64,000 nt of DNA. Source: UBA2211 sp035404185 (GTDB lineage: Bacteria > Patescibacteriota > Minisyncoccia > Minisyncoccales > Minisyncoccaceae). Location: positions 186,001 to 250,000 of the forward strand of contig OZ246399.1 in the NCBI GenBank assembly GCA_965230985.1, read 5' to 3'. Positions 25,845-34,303 of this stretch are shown piece after piece (position 1 is the stretch's first letter; each line of letters opens with the position of its first letter). The position numbers and the translations under genes are program-made. The notes beneath the pieces are model-generated. The model searched no databases and was not told the DNA's origin. It saw only the letters and a list, made by a program, of their open reading frames with translations.

Positions 25845-26300
25845 ATGTTAAACATTTTACCATTTGTAGAGGAGTTAGTAGATAAATATGAATTAGAAAA
25901 AGACATCATAGAAAATGATGAAATTTTAAAAAACAAATTATCTGGAGTGAATGATTATTCAGAGAGAGTTTTTATTAAATTTCTTTACAGCGACGAATTA
26001 AAAAACTCTATAATTAATGATATCCCCCTAAATACTCCTTTTGCCAAAATTAAAAAAATAATAGACGGTTTGATAAATAAAAAAATAGACAAAGATAATT
26101 TATCATTGACGCTACAAAAAGAATTAGTGATATCTCCGGAAATTTCGGAAAAAATATCCGAAGATATATTGGGAAACGAAGACATAATGAACGAAGTAAT
26201 CGCTGTAAAAATTATTGAAAATGAAGAAGAAGGAGAGGACGGTCAAAAAATAGAACCAAAAAAAACAACCAAAAGTATTGGTTATGAATTGTTAAAGTAA
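25845..26300 (+). CDS. Acidic soluble protein downstream of TrbL, function unknown
   Basis: 151 aa from the ATG at 25845, two bases after the trbL-like stop. Mostly helical and rich in Glu, Ile and Lys, with no TM segment or Cys. A pattern of Leu/Ile-rich helices around residues 55-110 (FAKIKKIIDGLINKKIDKDN) is seen but matches no family I can name. Tight linkage suggests a cytoplasmic partner of the TrbL-like protein. Confidence 0.55.
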   Translation: MLNILPFVEELVDKYELEKDIIENDEILKNKLSGVNDYSERVFIKFLYSDELKNSIINDIPLNTPFAKIKKIIDGLINKKIDKDNLSLTLQKELVISPEISEKISEDILGNEDIMNEVIAVKIIENEEEGEDGQKIEPKKTTKSIGYELLK

Positions 26301-26310
26301 AAAAATAAGG

Positions 26311-27630
26311 CTAGTCATCGTCATCTTCTTCGACAACGACTCCCGCCTTTTTAAGTAATTCTTTTTTTCTCTTACTTTCACTATCCGGCTGCGCTTTTTT
26401 TGATGATGAACCACTGCTTTTATTAGGAGCTGCTTGGTCAGCCATCATTTTACCTACAGCTATTATGGAAGCTAGTGAACCAAGCTCCCCAGTAGCGTTT
26501 GTTTCAAACTGGAAATATCGTCCCAACTCAGCTTTCCTGAGTGTCACCACGATAGCAAGATTATTTTCATAATCTTTGCCATATTTTTCCTGGAAAACTT
26601 CTGGTTGTTTTTCTTTGATTTCTCTTAATTCTCCAGTATTTACTCCTCGTTGAGAAGCTGTCATTTCCACTGCAGTTCCAGTAATTTCTTGTGCTAGTTT
26701 GTATGCACTAGCACGAGCCCCAATTTCGGTCACAACTTTTTCTTTTTCTGCAGTGATCTTCTTTGTGGTCAGTTTTCTGTAATTTTCATCAGGATCCATA
26801 TTTTTAATATTGAGTTTGCTCAATTTAATGCCACAAGTTTTTATTAAATCATCGAGCATTCCTCCTTCTTCCCAGTCTCTCATCATTTTTTCACTGAGAG
26901 CTGATTTTATTTTCGTGCCACCTGATGAATTATCTGAAAAACACCCAGACGTAGCAACAAGTTCATCGTAAGACTGCCTTCTTGTTTCGTCCCTTAAATA
27001 GCTCCATATTCTTGCAAACACAATTTGGAATGGATTTTGAACCTTAGTTGCAGCCGCAATGTCTACGATTTCTAAAACCACTGAGAAGCCCCAGGCAATT
27101 GGCATATTGTCTTTATCTTCTGCTTTTTTAAGAGTAGAAGAATAAATATCTGGACGAACCAAGATGTAGTCCATTTCTTCTGTTCTTGTAAGATCTTCTC
27201 CCTCCTCATTCGTACTTGTCCATGTAAATTTACGGAAGGGGATTCTGTATAAAGGCCATAGACCGATAAAATGAATTCCGAAATATCTAGGAAAAAATCC
27301 TGGACCGTCTTCACAATCGGTTGCATTGCGAACTTTAAATCTACTATCAAGAACATGGTCTAAGAAAACCAATATTGCAGAAACAAATGTTCCTCCTCGA
27401 TAAATTCGCTTTGCTGTTCCTTCCTCTATAAAAGTAAAATTAACATTGTTGGGTGCCATCACAAAGATACTTAAAAAATAGAACACAATGAGCGTAACAA
27501 TCAGTGAGATTATGACGCTTATTATGCTTAAACCCATAACAACGATCGGACCAATCAGGGTCGCGAGCAGAGCAATGGTGGTCGACAGAAAAACGATACT
27601 TTCTTTTTCAGTATGGTACTTAAGTAACAT
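26311..27630 (-). CDS. SPFH/stomatin-like membrane protein
   Basis: 439 aa. The start at 27630 is chosen because AGGAG lies 9 nt upstream; a GTG three codons earlier would sit directly against that site. Two N-terminal TM helices (LSTTIALLATLIGPIVVMGL, ISLIVTLIVFYFLSIFVMAP), then an SPFH-like beta domain (VFLDHVLDSRFKVRNAT, YILVRPDIYSS) and a helical C-terminus with KITAEKEKVVTEIGARASAYKLAQE, typical of stomatin/prohibitin scaffolds. The region is less AT-rich than its surroundings. It is divergent to the small gene at 27829 and might organise membrane microdomains. Confidence 0.7.
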   Translation of the reverse strand: MLLKYHTEKESIVFLSTTIALLATLIGPIVVMGLSIISVIISLIVTLIVFYFLSIFVMAPNNVNFTFIEEGTAKRIYRGGTFVSAILVFLDHVLDSRFKVRNATDCEDGPGFFPRYFGIHFIGLWPLYRIPFRKFTWTSTNEEGEDLTRTEEMDYILVRPDIYSSTLKKAEDKDNMPIAWGFSVVLEIVDIAAATKVQNPFQIVFARIWSYLRDETRRQSYDELVATSGCFSDNSSGGTKIKSALSEKMMRDWEEGGMLDDLIKTCGIKLSKLNIKNMDPDENYRKLTTKKITAEKEKVVTEIGARASAYKLAQEITGTAVEMTASQRGVNTGELREIKEKQPEVFQEKYGKDYENNLAIVVTLRKAELGRYFQFETNATGELGSLASIIAVGKMMADQAAPNKSSGSSSKKAQPDSESKRKKELLKKAGVVVEEDDDD

Positions 27631-27721
27631 TTCTTTCACTCCTGTAAATCTGAATATTTTAATGTAAAGGGTTCAAATTACGTAAACGTAATATCCTTTG
27701 GCTCCGCCAAAGAACAATATT

Positions 27722-27750
27722 ATTATGTACTATTTATATATATTTGTCAA
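27722..27750 (-). promoter_or_regulatory. Promoter of the SPFH gene, with structured leader
   Basis: On the minus strand: TTGACA, 17-bp spacer, CATAAT. The ~80-nt leader holds a hairpin (ctttggc/gccaaag, 27696-27712) and a palindrome (attacgt-aa-acgtaat around 27677-27692) before the Shine-Dalgarno, which may control expression. Confidence 0.6.
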
Positions 27751-27752
27751 TG

Positions 27753-27781
27753 TTGACACAATCACCCTAAAACACCATAAT
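27753..27781 (+). promoter_or_regulatory. Divergent promoter of the 27829 minigene
   Basis: TTGACA, 17-bp spacer, CATAAT. Its -35 lies 2 bp from the -35 of the SPFH promoter, making the palindrome TGTCAATGTTGACA at 27745-27758. The two genes use the same -35/-10 pair. Confidence 0.6.
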
Positions 27782-27828
27782 ACTACCAGTTAATAATCTT
27801 TTAAAAAAGTCTTACTGGAGGAAAGGTT

Positions 27829-27963
27829 ATGATTAACATTGCACTAATTAGCCAAGGATGGCAAACAAGAACAACGATTACAAGCATTTTATCAACATGG
27901 CTATCGAACAATGATTCATCTCTAAAAAAACGGGGTAATCATAATGATACTCCATTAAAATGA
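27829..27963 (+). CDS. Possible 44-aa peptide with complete expression signals
   Basis: A short frame (MINIALISQGWQTRTTITSI at the start, a basic end) with GGAGG 7 nt before the ATG, its own promoter upstream and a hairpin plus T-run at the stop codon, so it looks like a self-contained minigene. It has no Cys and no clear TM helix. It may be a second RiPP-type or signalling peptide, a regulatory leader, or simply a small RNA with a chance frame. It lies just upstream of the radical SAM cassette. Confidence 0.4.
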   Translation: MINIALISQGWQTRTTITSILSTWLSNNDSSLKKRGNHNDTPLK

Positions 27964-27982
27964 CCCAAAAGGTCTTTTTTTT
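27962..27982 (+). terminator. Terminator of the 27829 minigene
   Basis: Short stem gacc/ggtc with loop caaaa, followed by eight T. The stem is only 4 bp, so the call rests mainly on the T-run and position. Confidence 0.5.
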
Positions 27983-28040
27983 ATAACAAATTTCATCTAT
28001 TTTATTTAAAAAGACCACTTTCTCCCTTATTTTTAAAATA

Positions 28041-28069
28041 TTGACGTACAATCCATTATATTATATAGT
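28041..28069 (+). promoter_or_regulatory. Promoter of the RiPP cassette
   Basis: TTGACG, 17-bp spacer, TATAGT. Transcription would start near 28076. At the start of the message, gaggg (28080-28084) can pair with tcctc (28091-28095) and hide the Shine-Dalgarno of the first small frame. Confidence 0.6.
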
Positions 28070-28096
28070 AAAAATGGACGAGGGGAATAATCCTCA

Positions 28097-28201
28097 ATGA
28101 GTTCTTTAAAAATTAGTAATTTTGAGAAGTCTCAAGCTCAAAATACAAAAATCCATAAAGAGCGTATTGAATTCAGAACTAAAGAAAAGGAGGTATCATG
28201 A
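28097..28201 (+). CDS. 34-aa leader-like peptide coupled to the RiPP precursor
   Basis: A charged, Lys/Glu-rich frame (MSSLKISNFEKS at its start) whose TGA overlaps the ATG of the following precursor gene as ATGA. A GAGGGG lies 11 nt upstream within a possible hairpin. No Cys, no TM segment. It could be a regulatory upstream frame that couples translation, or a companion peptide. Existence as a product is uncertain. Confidence 0.4.
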   Translation: MSSLKISNFEKSQAQNTKIHKERIEFRTKEKEVS

Positions 28202-28302
28202 CAGAATATTCTATCCCTAATGATGATCTTCAGATCCTCGACGAAGGAACAGATTGCGGAACAAGGACCGGCAACGTTGGAAAAGACGGTTGCGGGTACT
28301 AA
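28198..28302 (+). CDS. Putative RiPP precursor peptide (34 aa, two Cys)
   Basis: Starts MTEYSIPNDDLQILDEG and ends with a small Gly/Thr/Cys-rich segment TDCGTRTGNVGKDGCGY. The layout is an acidic leader, then a Gly-rich core with two Cys 12 positions apart. It has the best Shine-Dalgarno in the region (AAGGAGG, 5 nt before the ATG). Only 34 bp separate it from a radical SAM-SPASM gene. This is the classic arrangement for a ribosomally made peptide modified by thioether or other radical cross-links. It matches no precursor family I know. Confidence 0.7.
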   Translation: MTEYSIPNDDLQILDEGTDCGTRTGNVGKDGCGY

Positions 28303-28336
28303 AATTCTTCAATTTTTATTTTTTGAGGTTGTTATC

Positions 28337-29668
28337 ATGATTAAATGGTCAATGTTTAATTTCTTCATCGATGATGGCGCTTACTTAATTATAAAAAATA
28401 CTCTTACTGCTTCTGTAGTAAGAATCAGTAAAAAATTAAAAAACGAACTAGATAGTTCATTGCTATTAATTAATTATGAGCATCTCTTCAATCTTAAGGA
28501 TCCAACAAGGCAAGATTTAATTGTCAAAAAACTTTTAGAAAAGGGCTTATTGGTAGATTATGCGATAAACGAAAAGCAAAAATATAAAAAATTATTCTTG
28601 AATTATCGAAAGAAAGATACGGTGTTTGCTATCTATCTCGCTACAACAACAGATTGCCAATTAGACTGCCCTTATTGCTTTGAAGGAAGAGAAAAGAAAA
28701 AAGATTACATGTCCATAAAAGAAGCTGACGATATTGTTAGATGGACCTCTAAATATCTTGATCAAAACATATGTAGTAAATTAAGAGTGGTTCTTTATGG
28801 GGGAGAACCATTATTAAATAAAAAGATTATCAAATATATCCTACCGAAATTTAAAGATATTTCTGACAAAAATTTCATAACTCTTGAGGTCGGTATTTTA
28901 ACAAATGGTGAATTTTTAAATTTTGAAATGGGTAAATTTCTAAACGCTTACAATCTTGATAAAGTCCAAATTACCATTGATGGTCCAGAAAAAGTTCATG
29001 ACTCAAGAAGGTTTAGAAAAAAAACAAAAAGGGGGACTTTCCAAAAAATAATTAACAACATTATTTGTTTGCTTGAAAATAATTTTGTCTCTAGAGTAGA
29101 CATTAGAATCAATTTTGATATACAAAATATAAATCGTATCCCCGAACTATTTGATGTTTTAAAATCAAAAGGGGTAGGAGACAAGGTAAATTTATCTTTT
29201 GGAATAATAACCCCAACTATTCCTACTGGCCAAAGAAGTTATTTTAAAGAAAATGGCCTTAAACAAGTGGATAATGCAGAAAAATATATATGGCTTTGTT
29301 CTGAGGCCAAAAAAAGAAACCTTAGGATTCCTAAAGAATTCTTAGCAGGACCTTGGTGTATGGCAAGAAAAATACATTCAGCCGTTGTTTTACCTAAAGG
29401 CGGCATACTAAAATGCATTAGTCTTGTTGGAAGAGACAAATTTATTTTTAACGACATATATAACCATGTAAACCTTATAGATAAAAGGTTTACAAACTTT
29501 AAATATATTGATTATTGCTTAAATAGTAACTGTCCATTTGTCCCTATTTGTGGTGGCGGATGTAGATTTGAAGCATACTTGTCAACAGGAAGTTTCTCAA
29601 AACCACACTGCCAGAAACAATTAATAGAAAACATTAATAAAGGATTGATCATCCTTAATTACAAATAA
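28337..29668 (+). CDS. Radical SAM-SPASM peptide maturase
   Basis: 443 aa from the ATG at 28337, with GAGG 8 nt upstream; a longer in-frame start would overlap the precursor gene. Residues 1-95 resemble the N-terminal peptide-recognition part of RiPP maturases (KKLLEKGLLVDY). The SAM-binding cluster is C107-x3-C111-x2-C114 (DCQLDCPYCFEG), followed by LYGGEPLLN and QITIDGP. The C-terminal SPASM domain has seven Cys: C-x13-G-x4-C (PWCMAR..KGGILKC), then C-x4-C-x5-C-x3-C (CLNSNCPFVPICGGGC) and a final HC. The CX4C replaces the usual CX2C. It should modify the adjacent precursor. Confidence 0.9.
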   Translation: MIKWSMFNFFIDDGAYLIIKNTLTASVVRISKKLKNELDSSLLLINYEHLFNLKDPTRQDLIVKKLLEKGLLVDYAINEKQKYKKLFLNYRKKDTVFAIYLATTTDCQLDCPYCFEGREKKKDYMSIKEADDIVRWTSKYLDQNICSKLRVVLYGGEPLLNKKIIKYILPKFKDISDKNFITLEVGILTNGEFLNFEMGKFLNAYNLDKVQITIDGPEKVHDSRRFRKKTKRGTFQKIINNIICLLENNFVSRVDIRINFDIQNINRIPELFDVLKSKGVGDKVNLSFGIITPTIPTGQRSYFKENGLKQVDNAEKYIWLCSEAKKRNLRIPKEFLAGPWCMARKIHSAVVLPKGGILKCISLVGRDKFIFNDIYNHVNLIDKRFTNFKYIDYCLNSNCPFVPICGGGCRFEAYLSTGSFSKPHCQKQLIENINKGLIILNYK

Positions 29669-29689
29669 CCAATAAATAGGTTATTTTTT
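29663..29689 (+). terminator. Hairpin terminator after the maturase gene
   Basis: Stem aaataacc/ggttattt (8 bp), 8-nt loop and a T-rich tail, directly overlapping the stop codon. It separates the maturase transcript from the protease gene, which then has its own -10. Confidence 0.65.
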
Positions 29690-29718
29690 AATATTTATCT
29701 TTGTGGTATATTAAAAAC

Positions 29719-30477
29719 ATGGAATACAAACAAAACATATCTTGGTATAAAAATGACTATCTTTATAAATCTTTGGCTAAAAAAGAGTCTCTTCATTATA
29801 ATTTTTATTTTTTAAAAAATTCTTTAGCTGAAAAAGATATTAAAAAAATTGTAAAACTGAAGGAAAAACATTATAAAAAAATACTGTCTTGGTTAAATTT
29901 AAATAATACTAGAAAAATTGATTATTATATATATTCGTCATTAAAAGAAAAATCTTCTTTAATGGGGGATAATAGTCCAGGCAATGCTATCTGGAAAAAA
30001 TTAAATACTTCTAATGTTCCTCAAAAATTTGAAATACATTGTGTTTACAATAAAAGCTGTAAATTTATAGGAGAACACGAGGACACCCATTTACTATCTT
30101 TGCCTTGGGGATTATCAATCTATTTATTTTGTGAAGGATTATCGCAATATATGGAAAATAACTTTATGGGAGAAAAATTAAATATTGCCGCTATAAAATT
30201 ATTAAAAAATGGCAATCTTTATCCCATTAGATATCTTTATGATAATAAAAATTGGGAGAATGTAAAACAGATTATTATATATCCCCAAGCCGGATCATTT
30301 ACCAAATTTTTAATAAAAAAATACGGTAAGAATAATTTTAAACATCTTTATCAAAATACTTCAAGAAAAAATACCGTAACCTTTAATTTATTAAAAATTA
30401 AAAAAATATATCGTAAAGACATAAAACAACTTGAAGAAGAATGGATAAATTATCTTAAAACAACTACTAAAAGTTAA
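29719..30477 (+). CDS. HExxH zinc metalloprotease (peptidase MA-like), likely linked to the RiPP
   Basis: 252 aa from the ATG at 29719; TATATT at 29707-29712 suggests a leaderless message. The zinc site is GEHEDTHLL (HExxH at residues 120-124), with a third ligand candidate in CEGLSQYME about 15 residues on. This is the gluzincin pattern of peptidase MA-type proteins. No signal peptide or TM helix is seen, so it is probably cytoplasmic. Beside a precursor and maturase it is a good candidate for the leader peptidase, though it could be unrelated housekeeping proteolysis. Very AT-rich, unlike the precursor gene. Confidence 0.7.
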   Translation: MEYKQNISWYKNDYLYKSLAKKESLHYNFYFLKNSLAEKDIKKIVKLKEKHYKKILSWLNLNNTRKIDYYIYSSLKEKSSLMGDNSPGNAIWKKLNTSNVPQKFEIHCVYNKSCKFIGEHEDTHLLSLPWGLSIYLFCEGLSQYMENNFMGEKLNIAAIKLLKNGNLYPIRYLYDNKNWENVKQIIIYPQAGSFTKFLIKKYGKNNFKHLYQNTSRKNTVTFNLLKIKKIYRKDIKQLEEEWINYLKTTTKS

Positions 30478-30557
30478 TTTCTATTAAAGATAAAGAATAT
30501 TCACATCTTTTTGTCAATATTTAAACATTGGACATATTTTGTTAAGATATTAATATC

Positions 30558-31592
30558 ATGAACGAAGAACAAATAAAAATACTATTAGAAGAATTAGAAA
30601 ACGACTTACAATCAGCCGAGTCTTCTGTTGCTATAACAAAAATATGGCATAAATATTTTAGCGACACCGGATCTTTTAAATTATTAATAAAAAAAATAAA
30701 AGATTTACCAATAGAAGAAAAGAAAACAACTGCTTTGATAATTCAGCAAGCATATAAAGAAGCTCAAGAATTATTTACTGAAAAAGAGAAGTCAGTAAAA
30801 GGAGGGGAGTTATCAGGAAATATTAAATCTCAATCAGAAGACATTAATCCAACTGCCCCTAAAATAGGACATTTACATCCTATATCAAAAACCATTAGAG
30901 AAATGAATGAACTTTTCGTCAGTATGGGCTTTAGTATTATGGACGGACCAGAAATAGAAACTGATGAATTTTGTTTTCAAAGATTGAATGTTCCTGCTGA
31001 TCACCCAGCCAGAGACATGCAAGATACTATATATATTAAAGAACCTGATTTTCTATTAAGAACTCAAACTTCTTCAATTGAGGCTCAAGTTTTAGCTAAA
31101 TACAAACCTCCCTTTAAAATTGTTTGTCCAGGAAGATCATATAGAAATGAAAGTGTAAATAAAAGCAATCATTTCGTCTTTCATCAATATCAAGGGGTAG
31201 TTGTTGCAGAAAAAGCTAATATGAAAGACCTCTTTGGCACTTTTCAGATTTTATTTAAAAAAATGTACGGAGATGATGTGGTTACTAGGTATAGAAATAA
31301 ATACTATCCTGAAGTTGAACCAGGAGTAGGTCCAGACATGCAATGCTTCAATTGCCACGGTAAAGGCTGCCCGTTATGCAAGGGTGTCGGTTGGATTGAA
31401 ATGGGAGGAGCGGGAATCATCCATCCTAATGTTATGAAAATGGCTGGACTCGATACTAAAAAATGGGTTGGTTTTGCTTTTGGATTAGGACTTGATCGTT
31501 GGGTCATGGCCAAATACAAGATTACAGATATTAGAACGTTACTAGGAGGAAACTTAGGATATAAATATTACGAAAATGAAAGTATTATATAG
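30558..31592 (+). CDS. pheS: Phenylalanyl-tRNA synthetase alpha subunit
   Basis: 344 aa. N-terminal coiled-coil tRNA-binding arm, then the class II catalytic core with HLHPISKTIREM, GPEIETDEFCFQRLNVPADHPARDMQDTIY split over motif 1/2, FKIVCPGRSYRNE (motif 2) and FGLGLDRWVMAKY (motif 3). An insert with CFNCHGKGCPLC could bind zinc. It overlaps pheT by 17 bp in the usual pheST operon. Confidence 0.97.
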   Translation: MNEEQIKILLEELENDLQSAESSVAITKIWHKYFSDTGSFKLLIKKIKDLPIEEKKTTALIIQQAYKEAQELFTEKEKSVKGGELSGNIKSQSEDINPTAPKIGHLHPISKTIREMNELFVSMGFSIMDGPEIETDEFCFQRLNVPADHPARDMQDTIYIKEPDFLLRTQTSSIEAQVLAKYKPPFKIVCPGRSYRNESVNKSNHFVFHQYQGVVVAEKANMKDLFGTFQILFKKMYGDDVVTRYRNKYYPEVEPGVGPDMQCFNCHGKGCPLCKGVGWIEMGGAGIIHPNVMKMAGLDTKKWVGFAFGLGLDRWVMAKYKITDIRTLLGGNLGYKYYENESII

Positions 31593-33546
31593 TGAGATAA
31601 AAGAATTAGTTCCAGGATTAAAAGCAAATCCTAAAGAAGTAGGGGAAACTTTGACTTTGACCGGATTCATGATGGATGGCTTTACTGAAATTTTATATAA
31701 AGGAAAGAAAGACTATTTATTAAGTTTAGAAATCAGACAGAATCGCGCTGATTGTCTTTCGGTTATCGGTCTTGCTCAAGAAGTAGCCGCTTATTACAAT
31801 TTGAAATTAAATATTCCGACCGTAAAGCCAATTAATAAAAATACTAAAAAGCTTGATATCAAAATTGAAGCAATAAAAGAAACTAAAAGGGTTTTAGCGA
31901 TTAAGATTGATAATGTTAAGAATATTGAATCTCCAATATGGCTTAAAGAATATATGTCTTTTTACGGTTTAAACAGCGCCGGACTATTGGTTGACCTTTC
32001 TAACTATGTGATGATGGTAACTGGATATCCGTCTCATTTGATTGATTTTGATAAAACAGAAGGGCCTATTTGTTGGTCTATGAATAACAGCTTCAAAGAA
32101 ATAACTACTTTATTAGGTTCAGTTACCAAACTAAATAATAATGAAATCATTATTAGAGACAATAATAATATTTTAGCTTTAGCAGGAATCATTGGAGGCA
32201 AAACTGACAGCATTGATATTAAGACAAAATCCATTATTGCCGAAATCGCCATTTATGACCGTTCAATTATCAGGAAGAATTCAAGAAGTTTAAATATTAC
32301 AACCGAGGCTAGTAGAAGATTGGAAAAAGACCTTGATCCTAATGGAGCTGATTACGCAATGAAAATGCTAGTTTCTTTAATTATAAAATATGCTGGAGGA
32401 CAAGTTGTCAGTTCTTTGTTCAGCTACTATCCTAAAAAATACGTTTCTCCTAAGATTCAATTTGATAAAGAACTACCGAGTAAATTAGCCGGAATTGAAA
32501 TAAGTCCGAAAGATACATTAAAAATATTGAAAGGATTAAATTTCCAAATTATTTCTAAAAACAATAAATTAACAGTTATTCCTCCGACTTCAAGAATGGA
32601 CGTATCTTTACCTGAAGACTTGGCTGAAGAGGTGATAAGGATATACGGATATAATCATATTCCAACCAACGAAACTCCTTGTTTGGAAATTGTTAAAAAT
32701 ATCACTCCTAAAAATATTATCTTATCAGAAAAGATTAGAGATATTTTAACGGCCTTAAGATTTGATGAAACACTATCTTGGCCGTTAACCCAAGAGGGGA
32801 TTAATGACAAATTCAATTATTTCGATTTAAAAGAAATAACCACTCAAAATTCGGTTAATGATCTGTTTCCCAACCTAAGACAATCAATGGCTCCAGGATT
32901 ATTAAATCAAATGAATGAATATTTCAAGAAAGGAGTTGAATACATTGATATTTTTGAAATAGGAAAAGTCTTCGGAGAAAAGAACAAAAATTACTTAGAA
33001 CATGATTCTTTAGGAATATTGTCAGCAACAAAAAACAATACCTTCCCTCAATTCAAAGATAAGGCTGAATCATTATTGAGATTGCTCGGATTTGACGATG
33101 TTAAATACTTTAAATCTAAATCAAAACCAAAGACATCCAATCCTGAATCTTGCTGGGATGTCTTTGTTAATAATCAAAATATCGGCATTCTTTATAAATT
33201 GACTCCATCAGAAACAAAGCTTAACATCTACTTTGCTGAAATTGATATTGAAAGGATTACCAAAATGTTAACCAATGTAGACAATAATCCGGTGGTGGAA
33301 TTAACTCAAAAATTAATTCCTTTAGATGTAAATATTGAACTAGATGAAAAAGAATCAATCTTTGAATATTTGGATAATTTAGAGAAGAAGATAAACAAAA
33401 AGAATATTTGGAGTATTAATATTGCTGACATTTATCAAATGAAAGGGAAAAAGAGATATACCTTGAGGGTGACTTACGAAGAATTATCTGACAAAGAAGC
33501 TAAAGATACTCACCTTAAAACATTCGGGCTAAACAATATAAATTAA
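31576..33546 (+). CDS. pheT: Phenylalanyl-tRNA synthetase beta subunit, short form
   Basis: 656 aa, about 140 shorter than common bacterial PheT. After roughly 45 residues it enters the core (LEIRQNRADCLSVIGLAQE), so the N-terminal EMAP/tRNA-binding (B2) insert is missing. The editing-type B3/B4 region and B5 domain are present (YYPKKYVSPKIQF onward), then the catalytic-like B6/B7 and a C-terminal FDX-ACB domain (YQMKGKKRYTLRVTYE). It works as an alpha2-beta2 tetramer with PheS. The missing domain is common in reduced genomes. Confidence 0.95.
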   Translation: MKVLYSEIKELVPGLKANPKEVGETLTLTGFMMDGFTEILYKGKKDYLLSLEIRQNRADCLSVIGLAQEVAAYYNLKLNIPTVKPINKNTKKLDIKIEAIKETKRVLAIKIDNVKNIESPIWLKEYMSFYGLNSAGLLVDLSNYVMMVTGYPSHLIDFDKTEGPICWSMNNSFKEITTLLGSVTKLNNNEIIIRDNNNILALAGIIGGKTDSIDIKTKSIIAEIAIYDRSIIRKNSRSLNITTEASRRLEKDLDPNGADYAMKMLVSLIIKYAGGQVVSSLFSYYPKKYVSPKIQFDKELPSKLAGIEISPKDTLKILKGLNFQIISKNNKLTVIPPTSRMDVSLPEDLAEEVIRIYGYNHIPTNETPCLEIVKNITPKNIILSEKIRDILTALRFDETLSWPLTQEGINDKFNYFDLKEITTQNSVNDLFPNLRQSMAPGLLNQMNEYFKKGVEYIDIFEIGKVFGEKNKNYLEHDSLGILSATKNNTFPQFKDKAESLLRLLGFDDVKYFKSKSKPKTSNPESCWDVFVNNQNIGILYKLTPSETKLNIYFAEIDIERITKMLTNVDNNPVVELTQKLIPLDVNIELDEKESIFEYLDNLEKKINKKNIWSINIADIYQMKGKKRYTLRVTYEELSDKEAKDTHLKTFGLNNIN

Positions 33547-33607
33547 TTAAAGCTCCTTTAGTGAAAGCTTTTCTTATGGCTCAAATAAGCGAAAATTCCT
33601 ACAATTT

Positions 33608-34183
33608 TTATAAAATTTTAATTCCAAAATTTTTTAATTCTTCTGCAAGTCTATTTATTGGTAAACCCATTGCATTAAAAAAGTCACCATCAATTTTTTC
33701 TATCAGAATAGCTCCCATATCTTGAATAGAATATCCGCCAGCTCGTTCTAGTGGTTCGCCAGTTTTGATATAGGCCTCTATCGTTTCTGGAGACATTTTC
33801 TTCATAAAAACTTTGGTTGTTTCATGAAAGGAAACCATGTGATTATTACTAGTATCAATAATTGTAACACCTGTAATAATATTGTTTTCTCTTCCGTTTA
33901 ACATATTTAACATTTCCCTAGCTAATACTTCTGTTTTAGGCTTACCTAAACATTTATTATTATAAACAACAAAAGTATCAGCGGCAATAACTATTGCATC
34001 ATTGTTTTTGTCGGTAACCGACTTCGCCTTACCTAAAGAAAGATATTCTGAAAGTTCTCCAGGAGACATCTGTAAATTCATGTCCTCTTCATAATTACTT
34101 TCCTGAATGTCAAAAGAAAGACCAGTTTTTAAAAGAATCTCTTTTCTACGAGGAGAAGTTGATGCTAAAACAATTTTCTTCAT
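33608..34183 (-). CDS. maf: Maf-family nucleotide pyrophosphatase
   Basis: 191 aa from the ATG at 34183; the frame begins at a TTG four codons earlier, but MKKIVLASTSPRRKEIL is the standard Maf start. Other motifs: AADTFVV, MLNGRENNIITGVTI and PLERAGGYSIQDMGA. Maf proteins hydrolyse noncanonical or canonical nucleoside triphosphates and have been linked to septum control. It stands alone, convergent with pheT. Confidence 0.95.
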   Translation of the reverse strand: MKKIVLASTSPRRKEILLKTGLSFDIQESNYEEDMNLQMSPGELSEYLSLGKAKSVTDKNNDAIVIAADTFVVYNNKCLGKPKTEVLAREMLNMLNGRENNIITGVTIIDTSNNHMVSFHETTKVFMKKMSPETIEAYIKTGEPLERAGGYSIQDMGAILIEKIDGDFFNAMGLPINRLAEELKNFGIKIL

Positions 34184-34303
34184 ATTCAAAAACAAATAAG
34201 ATTTGCTATAAGTATATTCTTTCTCATAATTTTTATCAATATAGGCTAATCCAAAATTTATTCCAAGCCTATATAGTCGTTTAAGGTATATTACACGACG
34301 AAC

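Noticed and set aside
28220..28336. N-terminal extension of the radical SAM protein
   Set aside because: It overlaps the precursor gene in another frame; the ATG at 28337 has an SD and a proper N-terminal domain.
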